A stretch of DNA of 64,000 nt from Alcaligenes aquatilis (GCF_003076515.1 NZ_CP022390.1:868001-932000); one strand, 5' to 3'. Counted from the first letter of the stretch, positions 8,964 to 18,418 are shown. Translations and numbers: made by a program. The notes: generated from the letters alone by a model not told the origin.

Positions 8964-8991
8964 CGCAGCAGAGGCTGGGGCCCGTCTTCAT

Positions 8992-9030
8992 AAAAAAAGC
9001 CCGCCTGTTGAAAATGGGCGGGCTTTTTTA
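8992..9030. terminator. Bidirectional intrinsic terminator
   Basis: A GCCCGCC/GGGCGGGC stem flanked by a run of A on the left and T on the right, so it can stop transcription both from the ABC operon and from the leftward gene at 9105-9383. Confidence 0.9.
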
Positions 9031-9104
9031 TGGGCGAGCAAACCAGGCTTGATGAAACAGGGCTAATGACATGCTTGCCCGGCCTGGAGAGTGTCGCGAT
9101 GTGC

Positions 9105-9383
9105 TCAGGAAGACTGAGCGGCTGTGTCGAACGATTGCAGCACAGACTCTGATGCCAGTACGGCACGGCGTGCCTGTTCGTGTTGATCATGCAGGGCCAG
9201 GTAATGTGCTTCGGCCTCATCGCCTCGCGCTACATCCCCTTTGTATGACTGCGCTACGTAGTTTGCGTACCAAATGGACTCGGCTACGGTCATACCCACA
9301 AACACTTCATTGTCGTCCTGATCTTGAGACAGGGCACGGATACCAGATAAATACGCCCGTTCACGGGGCTGAAATTCCAACAT
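9105..9383 (-). CDS. Hypothetical protein, 92 residues
   Basis: Small acidic soluble protein with no signal peptide or membrane segment. AAGGAG lies at a good distance upstream of the ATG, and the shared terminator at 8992-9030 follows its stop, which supports a real gene. I do not recognise a family. Confidence 0.65.
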   Translation of the reverse strand: MLEFQPRERAYLSGIRALSQDQDDNEVFVGMTVAESIWYANYVAQSYKGDVARGDEAEAHYLALHDQHEQARRAVLASESVLQSFDTAAQSS

Positions 9384-9552
9384 AAGACTCCTTGATAAGC
9401 CTCCATTGTAGTGGGTAGAAGAAATCAGGCCAGTGTTGTGCCGCTGATGTGGGTTCTATTGAGACCGACAAGCCAGGCAATGACTCGGATCAAGGAACCT
9501 TGTCGAGTTAATGGACTCTTAACGTTTGTATGAAAAATACGAAAGGAAAATA

Positions 9553-10029
9553 ATGACGATGTTACGTATATCGCTGACCGTGGGCCTGCTGTGGGTGTCT
9601 GCATCGGCTCTCGCTGCCAACGGACAAGAAAATGCCCGTTTAGGGCGGGTCCATGTGCAGGCAGACAGCATTGAAATGCTGGGGGCGAATTCGCTGAAAG
9701 CCTCGGGCAATGTGGTGGTGATCGGCAAAGATAGCGTGATTCACAGCCACGAGGCGCTCATTAGCCAAGACGGTTCGGTCATTCAGGTGCAGGCCGTGCA
9801 GTCTGGGCAGAGCCACACGTCGGAGTTTGACCCGCTCAGCCTTCAGGATGCCCGTGCGGCGGGGGGAGAAATGAGGCTGCAAAGAGAAGGGTATGTCGCA
9901 GTAAAAACAAAAGGTTTAAGTACGACCTGGTGGAATCGTGCCACCCAGACATGCGTCATGGTCAAGACAAGTCAGGGTCGCTATAGCGAGGTCAAGGTGC
10001 TTGCCGCTTCTGTGTGCATGGGCTCTTGA
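9553..10029 (+). CDS. Secreted protein, possibly OstA/LptA-like
   Basis: 158 residues with a Sec signal peptide ending ALAANG. The mature N-terminus has a QADSIEMLGANSLKASGNVVVIGKDSVI pattern (shown in part: QADSIEML, ASGNVVVIG), reminiscent of the OstA/LptA beta-jellyroll that carries lipopolysaccharide, but the protein stands alone, away from lptB or lptC. The ATG at 9553 has GAAAGGAAA upstream. The OstA relation is tentative. Confidence 0.6.
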   Translation: MTMLRISLTVGLLWVSASALAANGQENARLGRVHVQADSIEMLGANSLKASGNVVVIGKDSVIHSHEALISQDGSVIQVQAVQSGQSHTSEFDPLSLQDARAAGGEMRLQREGYVAVKTKGLSTTWWNRATQTCVMVKTSQGRYSEVKVLAASVCMGS

Positions 10030-10074
10030 CGCGCCGTGTTTGGCGATGGCGCTGCCAGCTTGTTGGGATAAATC

Positions 10075-10437
10075 GTGGAACGTCAAAGACAAGTATTTTT
10101 CCATTGTGCTGCCACCGTGTCAGGACTAGGGCTGTCCTTGTTAGCCTTGCTCCTGGCTTTGGTGTTTTTAGTGGATGGGTTTGCTAACCCGCAGCGTCAA
10201 TTCGCGCTGATCAATTATGTATTTGCCGCCTTGGGTCTGTGTTTTTCCTGCTTGATTTTCGCCATGAGCCGCACTTATGACCGTGTTTGTTGCGGCTTAC
10301 CGATGGCAAATCAAGGTATTGGTAAACGACTGGGCTGGTATCTAACGGCGCTTTACGCCATTTTGATCGGTTTGCTTGCCTTGGGTGCCGCAGGCATAGG
10401 AGCAAGGCTGCTACAAGGGCAGCATATATTTGGTTAA
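10075..10437 (+). CDS. Hypothetical small membrane protein
   Basis: 120 residues from a GTG start, with about three hydrophobic segments (roughly residues 12-33, 42-63 and 88-112) and a short cysteine pair in the middle loop. It follows the OstA-like gene after 45 bp on the same strand. No recognised family. Confidence 0.5.
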   Translation: MERQRQVFFHCAATVSGLGLSLLALLLALVFLVDGFANPQRQFALINYVFAALGLCFSCLIFAMSRTYDRVCCGLPMANQGIGKRLGWYLTALYAILIGLLALGAAGIGARLLQGQHIFG

Positions 10438-10472
10438 GGTGAGCGCCTGGCAGGGCAAGGCGCTGGTGCTGT

Positions 10473-12176
10473 TTACGCTGGCATCGCCACCTTTTTCAGC
10501 CGATATGCCAAAGCAGGCCTAGTCAGCCCCAGCCTGCGCGCCGCTTCTGAAATATTCCCGTTCGTTTTCTTCAACGTCAATTGAATGATTTGTTCTTCTA
10601 AATCATCCAGATTGAAGGGTGTCTCCAGCAAATGCTCCACGCATTGGGTCTGGTTTGCCGTAAAACAGGTTTCCTTGGCCATATAGCCCTGGGTATTCAG
10701 GCTGCTCAGATATTGCAAAGCGCTTTTCTGCTGCGGAAACAGGTGGTGGGTTTCGATTTCATGATTGTGTTCGGTCAGGATGACACCGCGCTCGATCATG
10801 TTCTCGAACTCGCGGATATTGCCTGGCCAGTCGTACTGCATCAACAATTCCCGGCTGCGGTCGCTCACCCCCAGCACATGTTTTTTGTACATGCTGGAGT
10901 ACTTGTTCAGGAAATATTCGGTCAGTAGCGGAATGTCTTCCTTGCGTTCACGTAGAGGCGGGATGTGGATGGGAAAGACATTCAGGCGATAGTACAGGTC
11001 GGCACGGAAAGTGCCTTTTTGTACGGCCTCGGCCAGATCTTCGTTGGTGGCGGCCACGACGCGTACATCGATATGGCGGATGTTTTCATCACCGACGCGC
11101 TCCAGCTCCTGTTCCTGCAAGACACGGAGCAGGGCGGCCTGGGACCGGGGCGATAGCTCCACGATTTCATCCAGAAAGATGGTGCCACTCTGGGCACGCT
11201 CAAAGCGACCGGGGCGGGATTTATGCGCGCCGGTATAAGCACCTTTCTCGACACCAAATAGTTCTGACTCAATCAGCTCCGGGGGAATGGACGCACAGTT
11301 CACTGCAATAAAGGGCTGATCTGCCCGATCGCTGGCGGCGTGCAGGCCGCGCGCGAAGGCTTCTTTCCCGACGCCGGTTTCCCCCAGCAGCAGCACGGAG
11401 ACTTTGCTTTGTGCCGCCTTTTCCAGCAGATGACAGGCGGCCTGGTAGGCGGCGGACTGGCCAATGGAGTTGGGCAAGGTGAAGTTGGCGCTGGAGTGTT
11501 TGAACTCCTGTTCGCGCAACTTCACCAGCTCACATCGCAAGGCAAACAGTTCGTCCTGAACCGGGTCAGGCAGCATGAAGCGGTCAATCTCGGGGTCATC
11601 CGCTTCCCACTCTTCGGCAGGCTTGCCCACGATCTTGCAGTGGCTGTGGCCCATGGCGCCGCATTGGGTTTCTTTGTAGATGATGCTCTTGCCCATATAG
11701 AAGCTGGTGTAGCCACTGGCATACCCAAGCAAGCTCCAACAGACCGGCTCGCTGGATTGGCCGTGCTCTTTCTGGTGATTGCTGACTTCGTAGGAATCAA
11801 ACCAGTCAAATTCGCCGTAGTACTGGCCGGCATCGCGATCAAAAGTCAGAGAAGTAGGCACCACTTTGACCATGCCGCGAATGGTGTGCATTTGTGGGCC
11901 GGCCAGAAAGGTCTCTTTCAATGAGAGGTCCGGGCGCACTTTTTGGGACACTTCAGCATCTTTCATGCCGGCGTGGTAGCCAAAGCGCATCAGAAAGTAT
12001 TTGGCGCGCTCGCTGCCCAAAGAGGCAATCAGCTCCTTGCGTAGCTGGCCAAAACCGCTGGCATGCAGCAAAAGCATGCGCTGCTCGCCAAACCATATTT
12101 TTCCTTCACGGGCATCAAAGCGAATGGCGTCGATCAGGTCCTGACTTAATGGCAGTGTGAGTTCCGTAGCCCCCAT
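10473..12176 (-). CDS. dmpR: Sigma-54-dependent phenol-responsive activator (DmpR/MopR/PoxR type)
   Basis: About 567 residues: an N-terminal XylR_N/V4R sensor domain, a linker, an AAA+ domain and a Fis-type helix-turn-helix at the C-terminus. From the ATG at 12176, Walker A GETGVGKE is at 265-272, GAYTGA (usual GAFTGA loop) at 312-317, and Walker B ends in FLDE. The sensor residues of MopR (phenol-contacting His106 and Trp134; zinc ligands Cys155, Glu178, Cys181, Cys189) all have counterparts at one constant offset: His97, Trp125, Cys146, Glu169, Cys172, Cys180. This strongly suggests phenol sensing. GGAG sits 6 nt before the 12176 ATG; an ATG at 12188 is the alternative. Divergent from the phenol hydroxylase operon. 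Confidence 0.93.
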   Translation of the reverse strand: MGATELTLPLSQDLIDAIRFDAREGKIWFGEQRMLLLHASGFGQLRKELIASLGSERAKYFLMRFGYHAGMKDAEVSQKVRPDLSLKETFLAGPQMHTIRGMVKVVPTSLTFDRDAGQYYGEFDWFDSYEVSNHQKEHGQSSEPVCWSLLGYASGYTSFYMGKSIIYKETQCGAMGHSHCKIVGKPAEEWEADDPEIDRFMLPDPVQDELFALRCELVKLREQEFKHSSANFTLPNSIGQSAAYQAACHLLEKAAQSKVSVLLLGETGVGKEAFARGLHAASDRADQPFIAVNCASIPPELIESELFGVEKGAYTGAHKSRPGRFERAQSGTIFLDEIVELSPRSQAALLRVLQEQELERVGDENIRHIDVRVVAATNEDLAEAVQKGTFRADLYYRLNVFPIHIPPLRERKEDIPLLTEYFLNKYSSMYKKHVLGVSDRSRELLMQYDWPGNIREFENMIERGVILTEHNHEIETHHLFPQQKSALQYLSSLNTQGYMAKETCFTANQTQCVEHLLETPFNLDDLEEQIIQLTLKKTNGNISEAARRLGLTRPALAYRLKKVAMPA

Positions 12177-12348
12177 GGCTGTCTCCATCTGTTGTTTCTT
12201 ATTGTGGTTTTGGGTGTTTTAAAAATCAGTATGCCGCCTGTCTTTCTGGTGACTCAAGGAAAACAGAATAGTGTCCAGAGGACGGATAAAACGGTTTTTT
12301 CTAGGGCTTTACCCTAACTCAGCATTTGATGAAAACGGCGCTAAGCAC

Positions 12349-12364
12349 TTGATCAAATGATCAA
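12349..12364. promoter_or_regulatory. Activator binding site (UAS) of the DmpR/XylR type
   Basis: TTGATCAAATGATCAA, a near-perfect palindrome like the known upstream activating sequences for DmpR-class regulators. It lies about 100 bp upstream of the -24/-12 promoter. A weaker related half-site (TTTGATGAAA) lies just upstream at about 12325-12334, matching the usual two-UAS layout. Confidence 0.8.
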
Positions 12365-12461
12365 TTTTCTGTTGAGCCAGCCGCTCAGTAGCACAGGGTA
12401 TCTGACTGCCACCCCCTCTATCTCTTTAATCCTAAAGGGTTAAATCCTTCAAACATAAAGT

Positions 12462-12477
12462 TGGCACGCAGTTTGCT
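12462..12477 (+). promoter_or_regulatory. Sigma-54 (-24/-12) promoter of the phenol hydroxylase operon
   Basis: TGGCACG-N4-TTGCT matches the sigma-54 consensus exactly, with GG at 12463-12464 and GC at 12475-12476. It lies about 50 bp before the first structural gene. Confidence 0.93.
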
Positions 12478-12527
12478 ATGAACAGGCTGTGGACACTCAT
12501 GCAACAGCTTGATCAGGAGGAGAACCG

Positions 12528-12800
12528 ATGTCAGACACGAGCTTGCCCACTTTGACAAAGTACGTACGCGTGCGCAGTCCGGCCAATGCCCGCTTTGTGG
12601 AATTTGATTTTGCTATTGGTCAGCCGGACCTGTTTGTGGAACTGGTCATGCCACCGGCGGCATTTGAGCAGTTTTGCCTGCAGAACAATGTCCAGCCCAT
12701 GAGCGAGGAGCAAATGCGGGTCAATGACGAGAACGAAGAAAAATGGCGTTTTGGTTATGACACTTTGGTCGGTAACAGCCGTCAGGCTGAAGCCCAGTAG
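12528..12800 (+). CDS. dmpK: Phenol hydroxylase assembly subunit P0
   Basis: 90-residue counterpart of DmpK/PhyZ, a small protein needed to obtain active phenol hydroxylase from the oxygenase but not part of the catalytic cycle. The RVRSPANARFVEFDFAIGQPDLFVE-type segment (in part: RVRSPANARFVEFDF) is characteristic. AGGAGGAG precedes the ATG. First gene of the sigma-54-driven operon. Confidence 0.9.
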   Translation: MSDTSLPTLTKYVRVRSPANARFVEFDFAIGQPDLFVELVMPPAAFEQFCLQNNVQPMSEEQMRVNDENEEKWRFGYDTLVGNSRQAEAQ

Positions 12801-12823
12801 GTTTTATTCAGGAGAACAAGAGG

Positions 12824-13831
12824 ATGACATTAGAAATTAAAACGGCCAGTTTGCAGCCCGTGCGGCAAACCTTCGCCAACGTGGCTCGCCGCTTTGGTGA
12901 AAAGCCGGCTACCCGCTACCAGGAAGCGACATACGATGCCCAGGCGACGGCCAACTTTCATTACCGGCCCCTGTGGATGCCGGATAAGACCCTGAATGAC
13001 CCCACGCATACCGCCATCCAGATGAAGGATTGGTATGTGTTCCGTGACCCCCGTCAGTTCTACTACGGTGCTTACGTGCAAAACCGTGCCCGCATGCAGG
13101 AAGCGGCTGAAACCAATTACGGCTTTTTTGAAAAGCGTGATCTGGCCCAGTACCTGAGCGAGGAGGTCAAAGCCAAGGTCACCCGTTTGCTGCTGCCTTT
13201 GCGCCACATCGAGCAAACCGCCAATCTGAACTTCATGTCCGGCTCGGCCTATGGGTATGGCACCACTATTACCCAAGCCTGTCTCTATGCCGGGATGGAC
13301 GCGCTGGGTATGGCGCAATACGTCTCCCGTATTGGCCTGCTGATTGATGGCAATAGTGCCGATTCCCTGAGCCAAGCCAAAGAGGCCTGGATGCAGGATG
13401 CGGCCTGGCAAGGTCTGCGTGCCTTGTGCGAAAAAACGCTGGTTCAGAAAGACTGGTTTGAACTGCTGCTGGTGCAGTCCTTGCTGATCAACACCGTGGT
13501 GCATCAAGTGGTGTACCAGGGCCTGGTGGCGGATCTGGCCAAGGAAGGCGGCCGCGATCTGGATATGCTGCTGGAGTTCATGCTGGATTGCCATAAAGAT
13601 CTGTCCAACTGGAGCGATAGCGTCTTCAAGATTGCCGTTGCTGAAAGCGAGCAAAACAAGCAGCAATTGCAAAACTGGCTGGATCAGTGGCTGCCGCAAG
13701 TGCAAGCCGCCTTCATGCCCTACATCCAGGCGGCCTTTGCCGACCAGGCTGATCAAGTCTGGGCACAAGTGCAGGAAACCATTGCCAAACGCGTCACGAA
13801 AGCAGGCCTGAGCCTGGGGGGAGAAGCCTGA
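12824..13831 (+). CDS. dmpL: Phenol hydroxylase oxygenase beta subunit P1
   Basis: 335-residue beta subunit of the (alpha-beta-gamma)2 oxygenase, a carboxylate-bridged di-iron-like fold without metal ligands. Motifs such as DWYVFRDPRQFYYGAYVQ and the long helical core match the family, whose members are about 330 residues. GGAGAACAAGAGG lies before the ATG. The stop overlaps the next start (TGATG). Confidence 0.92.
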   Translation: MTLEIKTASLQPVRQTFANVARRFGEKPATRYQEATYDAQATANFHYRPLWMPDKTLNDPTHTAIQMKDWYVFRDPRQFYYGAYVQNRARMQEAAETNYGFFEKRDLAQYLSEEVKAKVTRLLLPLRHIEQTANLNFMSGSAYGYGTTITQACLYAGMDALGMAQYVSRIGLLIDGNSADSLSQAKEAWMQDAAWQGLRALCEKTLVQKDWFELLLVQSLLINTVVHQVVYQGLVADLAKEGGRDLDMLLEFMLDCHKDLSNWSDSVFKIAVAESEQNKQQLQNWLDQWLPQVQAAFMPYIQAAFADQADQVWAQVQETIAKRVTKAGLSLGGEA

Positions 13832-14103
13832 TGAAATCCAAGGTTTATATCGGTCTGCAAGATAACGACATGTCGCGCTACATCGTCGAGGCCATCGAGC
13901 AAGACAACCCGGACGCCACGGTGATTTATCAGCCAGCCATGATTCGCATTGAGTGTGTGGGCCAACTGACCGTCAAGCGCGAGACCGTGGAAGAAAAGTA
14001 CGGGCAGCAGTGGGACATGCAGGAACTGCATCTGAATCTGATCACCTTGGGTGGCAATGTGGATGAAGATGAAGACCGCTTGTTGTTGCACTGGAACAGC
14101 TAA
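13831..14103 (+). CDS. dmpM: Phenol hydroxylase effector (coupling) protein P2
   Basis: 90-residue cofactor-free effector protein that binds the oxygenase and couples electron transfer to oxygen activation. The opening residues KVYIGLQDNDMSRYIVEAI are typical of DmpM. It is translationally coupled to P1 through a one-base overlap. Confidence 0.92.
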   Translation: MKSKVYIGLQDNDMSRYIVEAIEQDNPDATVIYQPAMIRIECVGQLTVKRETVEEKYGQQWDMQELHLNLITLGGNVDEDEDRLLLHWNS

Positions 14104-14121
14104 ATCAGAAAAGGGGGCAAT

Positions 14122-15627
14122 ATGGCCACGAAAAAACTAAATATCAAAGACAAATATCGTTATCTGACGCGTGATCTGGACTGGGAATTCAGCTATCAGG
14201 ATCGCAAGGACGCCTTCCCCTACGAGGAGTTCGAGGGCATCAAGATTACCGACTGGTCCAAATGGGAAGATCCGTTCCGTCTGACAATGGACGCGTACTG
14301 GAAGTACCAGGCTGAAAAAGAAAAGAAGCTGTACGCCATTTTTGATGCCTTCGCGCAGAACAATGGCCAGATGAATATTTCCGATCCGCGTTATCTGAAC
14401 GCGATCAAGGTGTTCCTGACGGCGGTGACCCCGCTGGAATACCAGGCTTACCAGGGCTACTCCCATGTGGGACGTCAATTCAGCGGTATTGGCGCACGTA
14501 TTGCGTGCCAGATGCAGTCGATTGACGAGCTGCGTCACGTCCAGACGCAGGTTCACGCCATGAGCCACTACAACAAGTTTTTCAATGGCTTCCAGGACTG
14601 GAGCCATATGCACGACCGCGTCTGGTACCTGTCCGTGCCCAAGTCTTTTTTTGAAGATGCCCGTGCTGCAGGCCCCTTTGAATTTCTGTTGGCAATCAGC
14701 TTCTCCTTCGAGTATGTGCTGACCAACTTGCTGTTCGTGCCCTTTATGTCGGGTGCGGCCTACAACGGCGACATGGCCACCGTGACTTTCGGCTTCAGCT
14801 CACAGTCTGATGAAGCACGCCACATGACGCTGGGTCTGGAAGTGATCAAGTTCCTGCTGGAGCAGCACGAGGACAACGTGCCGATTGTGCAGGAATGGAT
14901 CGACAAATGGTTCTGGCGCGGCACCCGCCTGCTGTCCGTGGTGGCCATGATGATGGACTATATGCTTCCCAACAAGGTCATGTCCTGGAAAGAGGCTTGG
15001 GAGGTCTATTTCGAGCAGGCCGGTGGCGCATTGTTCAAGGATCTGGCCCGCTATGGCATTCGCATGCCCAAGTACAGCGATGTGATCGAGAAAGAGAAAG
15101 AGCACATCTCGCACCAAGCCTGGTGGATTTTCTACAACTTCGGCCATGCTGCCGGTTTCCACACCTGGATCCCCAGCGACGAGGAACTGGATTGGCTGAG
15201 CGCCAAGTACCCCGATACGTTCGACAAGTACTACCGCCCACGTTGGGAAATGGCCAAAAAGATGGAAGCCGAAGGCAAGCGTTTCTATTCCAGTGGCCTG
15301 CCACAACTGTGCCAGGTATGCCAGGTGCCCATGACCTTTACCGACATGGACAAGCCCGACGAAATTACCTATCGCCAAAGTCAGTACAAGGGCGAGCGTT
15401 ACCACACGTGCTCGGATGGCTGCCGCGACATTTTCGAGCACGAGCCTGAAAAGTACATCCAGGCCTGGCTGCCGGTGAACCAGATCCTGCAAGGCGGCTG
15501 CGGTGGTCCTGAGCTGGAGAAGATCCTGAGCGACTACTACCAGCTGAACGTGGGTGTCGACAATATGGACTTCAAGGGTTCGGTGGACGAAGCGCGCTGG
15601 AATGAATGGAAAGGAGTGACGGCCTAG
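14122..15627 (+). CDS. dmpN: Phenol hydroxylase oxygenase alpha subunit P3 (catalytic, di-iron)
   Basis: 501-residue catalytic subunit that hydroxylates phenol to catechol. The di-iron ligand set of bacterial multicomponent monooxygenases is complete: Glu106, then Glu136-x-x-His139 (DELRH), Glu197 and Glu231-x-x-His234 (DEARH). The C-terminal third has the YHS-type cysteines (CQVCQVP and CSDGCRDIF). GGGGGC lies before the ATG; the length fits the family (about 500-517). Confidence 0.95.
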   Translation: MATKKLNIKDKYRYLTRDLDWEFSYQDRKDAFPYEEFEGIKITDWSKWEDPFRLTMDAYWKYQAEKEKKLYAIFDAFAQNNGQMNISDPRYLNAIKVFLTAVTPLEYQAYQGYSHVGRQFSGIGARIACQMQSIDELRHVQTQVHAMSHYNKFFNGFQDWSHMHDRVWYLSVPKSFFEDARAAGPFEFLLAISFSFEYVLTNLLFVPFMSGAAYNGDMATVTFGFSSQSDEARHMTLGLEVIKFLLEQHEDNVPIVQEWIDKWFWRGTRLLSVVAMMMDYMLPNKVMSWKEAWEVYFEQAGGALFKDLARYGIRMPKYSDVIEKEKEHISHQAWWIFYNFGHAAGFHTWIPSDEELDWLSAKYPDTFDKYYRPRWEMAKKMEAEGKRFYSSGLPQLCQVCQVPMTFTDMDKPDEITYRQSQYKGERYHTCSDGCRDIFEHEPEKYIQAWLPVNQILQGGCGGPELEKILSDYYQLNVGVDNMDFKGSVDEARWNEWKGVTA

Positions 15628-15644
15628 TCACACGAGACAAAGGA

Positions 15645-15665
15645 CCGCGCCCCCGGCGGGCGCGG
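15645..15665 (+). promoter_or_regulatory. GC-only hairpin between dmpN and dmpO
   Basis: An 8-bp all-GC stem (15645-15652 with 15658-15665, 5-nt loop) without T-tract in the 66-bp gap. It may protect the upstream mRNA from 3' decay or set subunit ratios (inference). Confidence 0.6.
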
Positions 15666-15693
15666 CCACGACCTAAAAAAATTGGAGATCAAG

Positions 15694-16056
15694 ATGGCAG
15701 TTACTGCAATTACCCCGGACTACCAAGGCTACGCGCGCGATCAGAAATCGCATTACGGCGAAAGCATGTTGTTGTACATCGGTTGGGATGAGCACTTGTT
15801 GTTCTGCTCAGCCAAGGCTTTTCTGGTTCAGCCCGACATGACGGTGTCGCAACTGATTCAGCAATTGATGCCGGCCGGCTTTGCCCAGCACCCTGACTTC
15901 GAACAGATCGAGTGGAGCAAGGTGCAATGGAATCTGAATGGCGAGGCGGTTGAACTGAACCCGAACGACACCTTGGGTGCCCAGGGCTTTGATCACAAAT
16001 CCTTGTTGCGTTTCAAAACCCCTGGCCTGAATGGCTACAAGGGTACGGGCGTATAA
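15694..16056 (+). CDS. dmpO: Phenol hydroxylase subunit P4
   Basis: 120-residue gamma subunit of the oxygenase. The N-terminus AVTAITPDYQGYARDQKSHY is typical of DmpO. The ATG at 15694 has TTGGAGAT upstream; an in-frame TTG at 15682 is part of that ribosome-binding site. Confidence 0.9.
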   Translation: MAVTAITPDYQGYARDQKSHYGESMLLYIGWDEHLLFCSAKAFLVQPDMTVSQLIQQLMPAGFAQHPDFEQIEWSKVQWNLNGEAVELNPNDTLGAQGFDHKSLLRFKTPGLNGYKGTGV

Positions 16057-16071
16057 GAGGCGGAGGCAGCA

Positions 16072-17133
16072 ATGACGTATCAGGTAACCGTAGAACCCAC
16101 AGGTGATGTGGTCGAGGTGGAAGACGGACAAACCTTGTTGGACGCGGCGTTGCGACAAGGGGTTTGGTTGCCTTTTGCCTGTGGACATGGAACCTGTGGC
16201 ACCTGCAAGGTGCAGGTGCTGGAAGGTTATGCAGACGCAGGCGATGCGTCCAGCTTTGCCCTGATGGATTCGGAGCGGGACGAAGGCAAGCTGCTGGCTT
16301 GCTGCTGCCTGCCCGAATCCGATATGGTCATCGAGGCCGATGTGGACGTGGACCCGGATTTTCAGGGGCTGCCCGTCGAGGATTATCAGGGCAAGGTCGT
16401 CCTGATTGAAGACTTGTCGCCCACGATCAAGCACATCCGCCTCGAACTGGATCGTCCGATGGCGTTCCAGGCCGGGCAGTACATCAACCTGCAGGTGCCG
16501 TCCATCGACAGTACCCGTGCTTTCTCCATTGCGAATCCGCCGTCCATGGCCGGCATTATCGATTTGCACGTACGCAAGGTGGAAGGGGGCGCAGGCACGA
16601 CCTGGCTGCACGAGGAACTGGAAGTGGGGCAGTCTCTGGATGTGTCTGGTCCTTATGGGCAGTTTTTTGTGCGCAAGTCCGATCCACAAGGTGCGATTTT
16701 CATCGCCGGTGGCTCGGGCCTGTCCAGCCCCGAATCCATGATTATGGATTTGCTGGAAGAGGGCGATACCCGTCCTATTTATCTATTCCAGGGGGCGCGC
16801 AATAAAGCCGAGTTGTATCACGCCGATCATTTCTATCAGCTAGCTGAAAAGCATGACAATTTTCACTACATTCCGGCCTTGAATGCGCCCTTGCCGGAAG
16901 ATGCCTGGGAAGGCTTTGTAGGCTTTGTACACGAGGCAGTGGGGCAGTTCTTTGAGCAACGCTGTTCAGGCAATAAAGCCTATTTGTGTGGACCGCCGCC
17001 CATGATCGAAGCGGCGATCTCCACCTTGATGCAAAGCCGTCTTTTTGAGCGTGACATTCACATGGAGCAGTTTCTGACAGCGGCAGATGGGGCAAGCGGC
17101 AAGGTGCGCTCGGCCTTGTTCAAGCGTATTTAA
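16072..17133 (+). CDS. dmpP: Phenol hydroxylase reductase P5 (ferredoxin-FAD-NADH)
   Basis: 353-residue electron-transfer component that moves electrons from NADH through FAD and a plant-type [2Fe-2S] cluster to the oxygenase. Cluster ligands are Cys37, Cys42, Cys45 and Cys77. The flavin motif is seen as RAFSIANPP and the nucleotide region as IFIAGGSGLSSPESMI, with YLCGPPPMIEA near the C-terminus. Last gene of the operon; no catechol 2,3-dioxygenase follows, unlike the dmp operon of Pseudomonas. Confidence 0.94.
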   Translation: MTYQVTVEPTGDVVEVEDGQTLLDAALRQGVWLPFACGHGTCGTCKVQVLEGYADAGDASSFALMDSERDEGKLLACCCLPESDMVIEADVDVDPDFQGLPVEDYQGKVVLIEDLSPTIKHIRLELDRPMAFQAGQYINLQVPSIDSTRAFSIANPPSMAGIIDLHVRKVEGGAGTTWLHEELEVGQSLDVSGPYGQFFVRKSDPQGAIFIAGGSGLSSPESMIMDLLEEGDTRPIYLFQGARNKAELYHADHFYQLAEKHDNFHYIPALNAPLPEDAWEGFVGFVHEAVGQFFEQRCSGNKAYLCGPPPMIEAAISTLMQSRLFERDIHMEQFLTAADGASGKVRSALFKRI

Positions 17134-17149
17134 GGGCTAGGAATTTCCA

Positions 17150-18334
17150 TCAGTCGGGCCCTTTGGCAATGAAAGGGCTCGACGGGTGCGCCATGAGCGC
17201 ATTTTCAATATTTTGTTGAAATATGGCCAGCAGCCCCTCTTCGAGCCCTAGTGTGTGCATGACATTGCCTCCATGTACCAAACCCCGCTGCACGCCTTCG
17301 GCTATGGCGAAATCCTCTCCATCGAATACGACATCATTCGTATAGCTGAAACGTTTTTCTAGCGCCTTCATGCCCGCTTCTCCGTGAAACTGCTCGGGCC
17401 GATACAACATTTCATGTGTCCAGATGGTTCGATTCGGTGCCTCTGGATAGAACAGATTAATGGACACGTAATCTGGATGCATAATAAAAAAAGCGTGCGG
17501 GAAAATAGAGTAGTAAACCGATGCGAAATCAAGAATACGCCGCTGGTCCGCCTGCACATTCACTATTTCCTGAAAGTTGGTTCGCGCCGCCGCCAAGCGA
17601 ATATGTGGCCCATATTCATGGTGGGCGATAACGCCCTTGCGAAAGGCATGTGACAGCGTATCGCGGTGAAGATAAGGGACGTGATAGCCTTCAAGATAGG
17701 TCTTGATCAACAGTTTCCAATTCGCTTCTTTGATAATTTGGGACTTGCGGTAAGGCACAAGCTCCGTCAGGCCGAAATGATCGAGGTCCTCGCCGACAAA
17801 GCCAAGAAAGTGCTCCAGATTTATCGTTGCGCCTGGCGTGGGGTGAATCCAGATGAGACCGGCCCGCTCCGCGACAGGCAGTTCGATCAATGAAAACGCG
17901 TGCTTATCGAGATCCGGAAAATTATAGGGTTTTGTCACTCCTTTAAGCTTGCCGTCCAAGTCATAGGACCATCCATGAAAAGGGCAGACGAAAGCCTTCA
18001 GACACGGTTCCGTGCCAGCAACGAGGCGCGCGCCACGATGACGGCAGATATTAAGGAACCCGCGCAGATGGCCTTCTTGAGTTCGCACGATGACATACGG
18101 GAATGAATCCCAATCACTCAGTAAATAACTACCCGGTTCCTGAATGCGTGAAGCGTGTCCAACCAGCATCGGATAATGCCGAAATACACTGCTCGTTTCT
18201 TTTTCCAGAATATCGGGGTCTGTATAAATATTCACAGGAAGTTGCACGACACGATCAAGCATGGACTGATCCCGGCCTGTGCGATGAAGTGCGAGAAGCG
18301 TATCCAGTAGTTGTAACTGTGCATCGTGCCGCAT
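17150..18334 (-). CDS. Orphan Rieske non-heme iron oxygenase, alpha subunit
   Basis: 394 residues. The Rieske cluster ligands are Cys97, His99, Cys117 and His120 (CRH and CPFH). The mononuclear iron ligands appear as His218 and His223 in EGYHVPYLH, with a late carboxylate. The bridging acidic residue is Glu215 rather than the usual Asp. No small subunit, ferredoxin or reductase is adjacent, so it must borrow electron-transfer partners. AAAGGGAAA precedes the ATG. It runs leftward, convergent with the phenol operon, probably co-transcribed with the thioesterase upstream. Base use looks more AT-rich than the flanking clusters, hinting at separate acquisition. Substrate unknown. Confidence 0.85.
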   Translation of the reverse strand: MRHDAQLQLLDTLLALHRTGRDQSMLDRVVQLPVNIYTDPDILEKETSSVFRHYPMLVGHASRIQEPGSYLLSDWDSFPYVIVRTQEGHLRGFLNICRHRGARLVAGTEPCLKAFVCPFHGWSYDLDGKLKGVTKPYNFPDLDKHAFSLIELPVAERAGLIWIHPTPGATINLEHFLGFVGEDLDHFGLTELVPYRKSQIIKEANWKLLIKTYLEGYHVPYLHRDTLSHAFRKGVIAHHEYGPHIRLAAARTNFQEIVNVQADQRRILDFASVYYSIFPHAFFIMHPDYVSINLFYPEAPNRTIWTHEMLYRPEQFHGEAGMKALEKRFSYTNDVVFDGEDFAIAEGVQRGLVHGGNVMHTLGLEEGLLAIFQQNIENALMAHPSSPFIAKGPD

Positions 18335-18418
18335 TATCTTTCCCTTTATACCGGGCTATCGCTGTTCGCCGTGCCCTGATATGAAGCCAAGCTTTTGGGG
18401 GGAGTCAGTTCAAGGAGT

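Noticed and set aside
8746..9220. Repetitive Ala/Lys/Pro/Ser or Leu/Ala/Trp/Gly proteins read through the CCAAG array
   Set aside because: A 5-bp unit leaves several frames open by chance; none has a ribosome site or a non-repeat domain.
17384..17653. Small plus-strand frames inside the Rieske gene
   Set aside because: Antisense to a protein with complete cluster ligands; no independent support.
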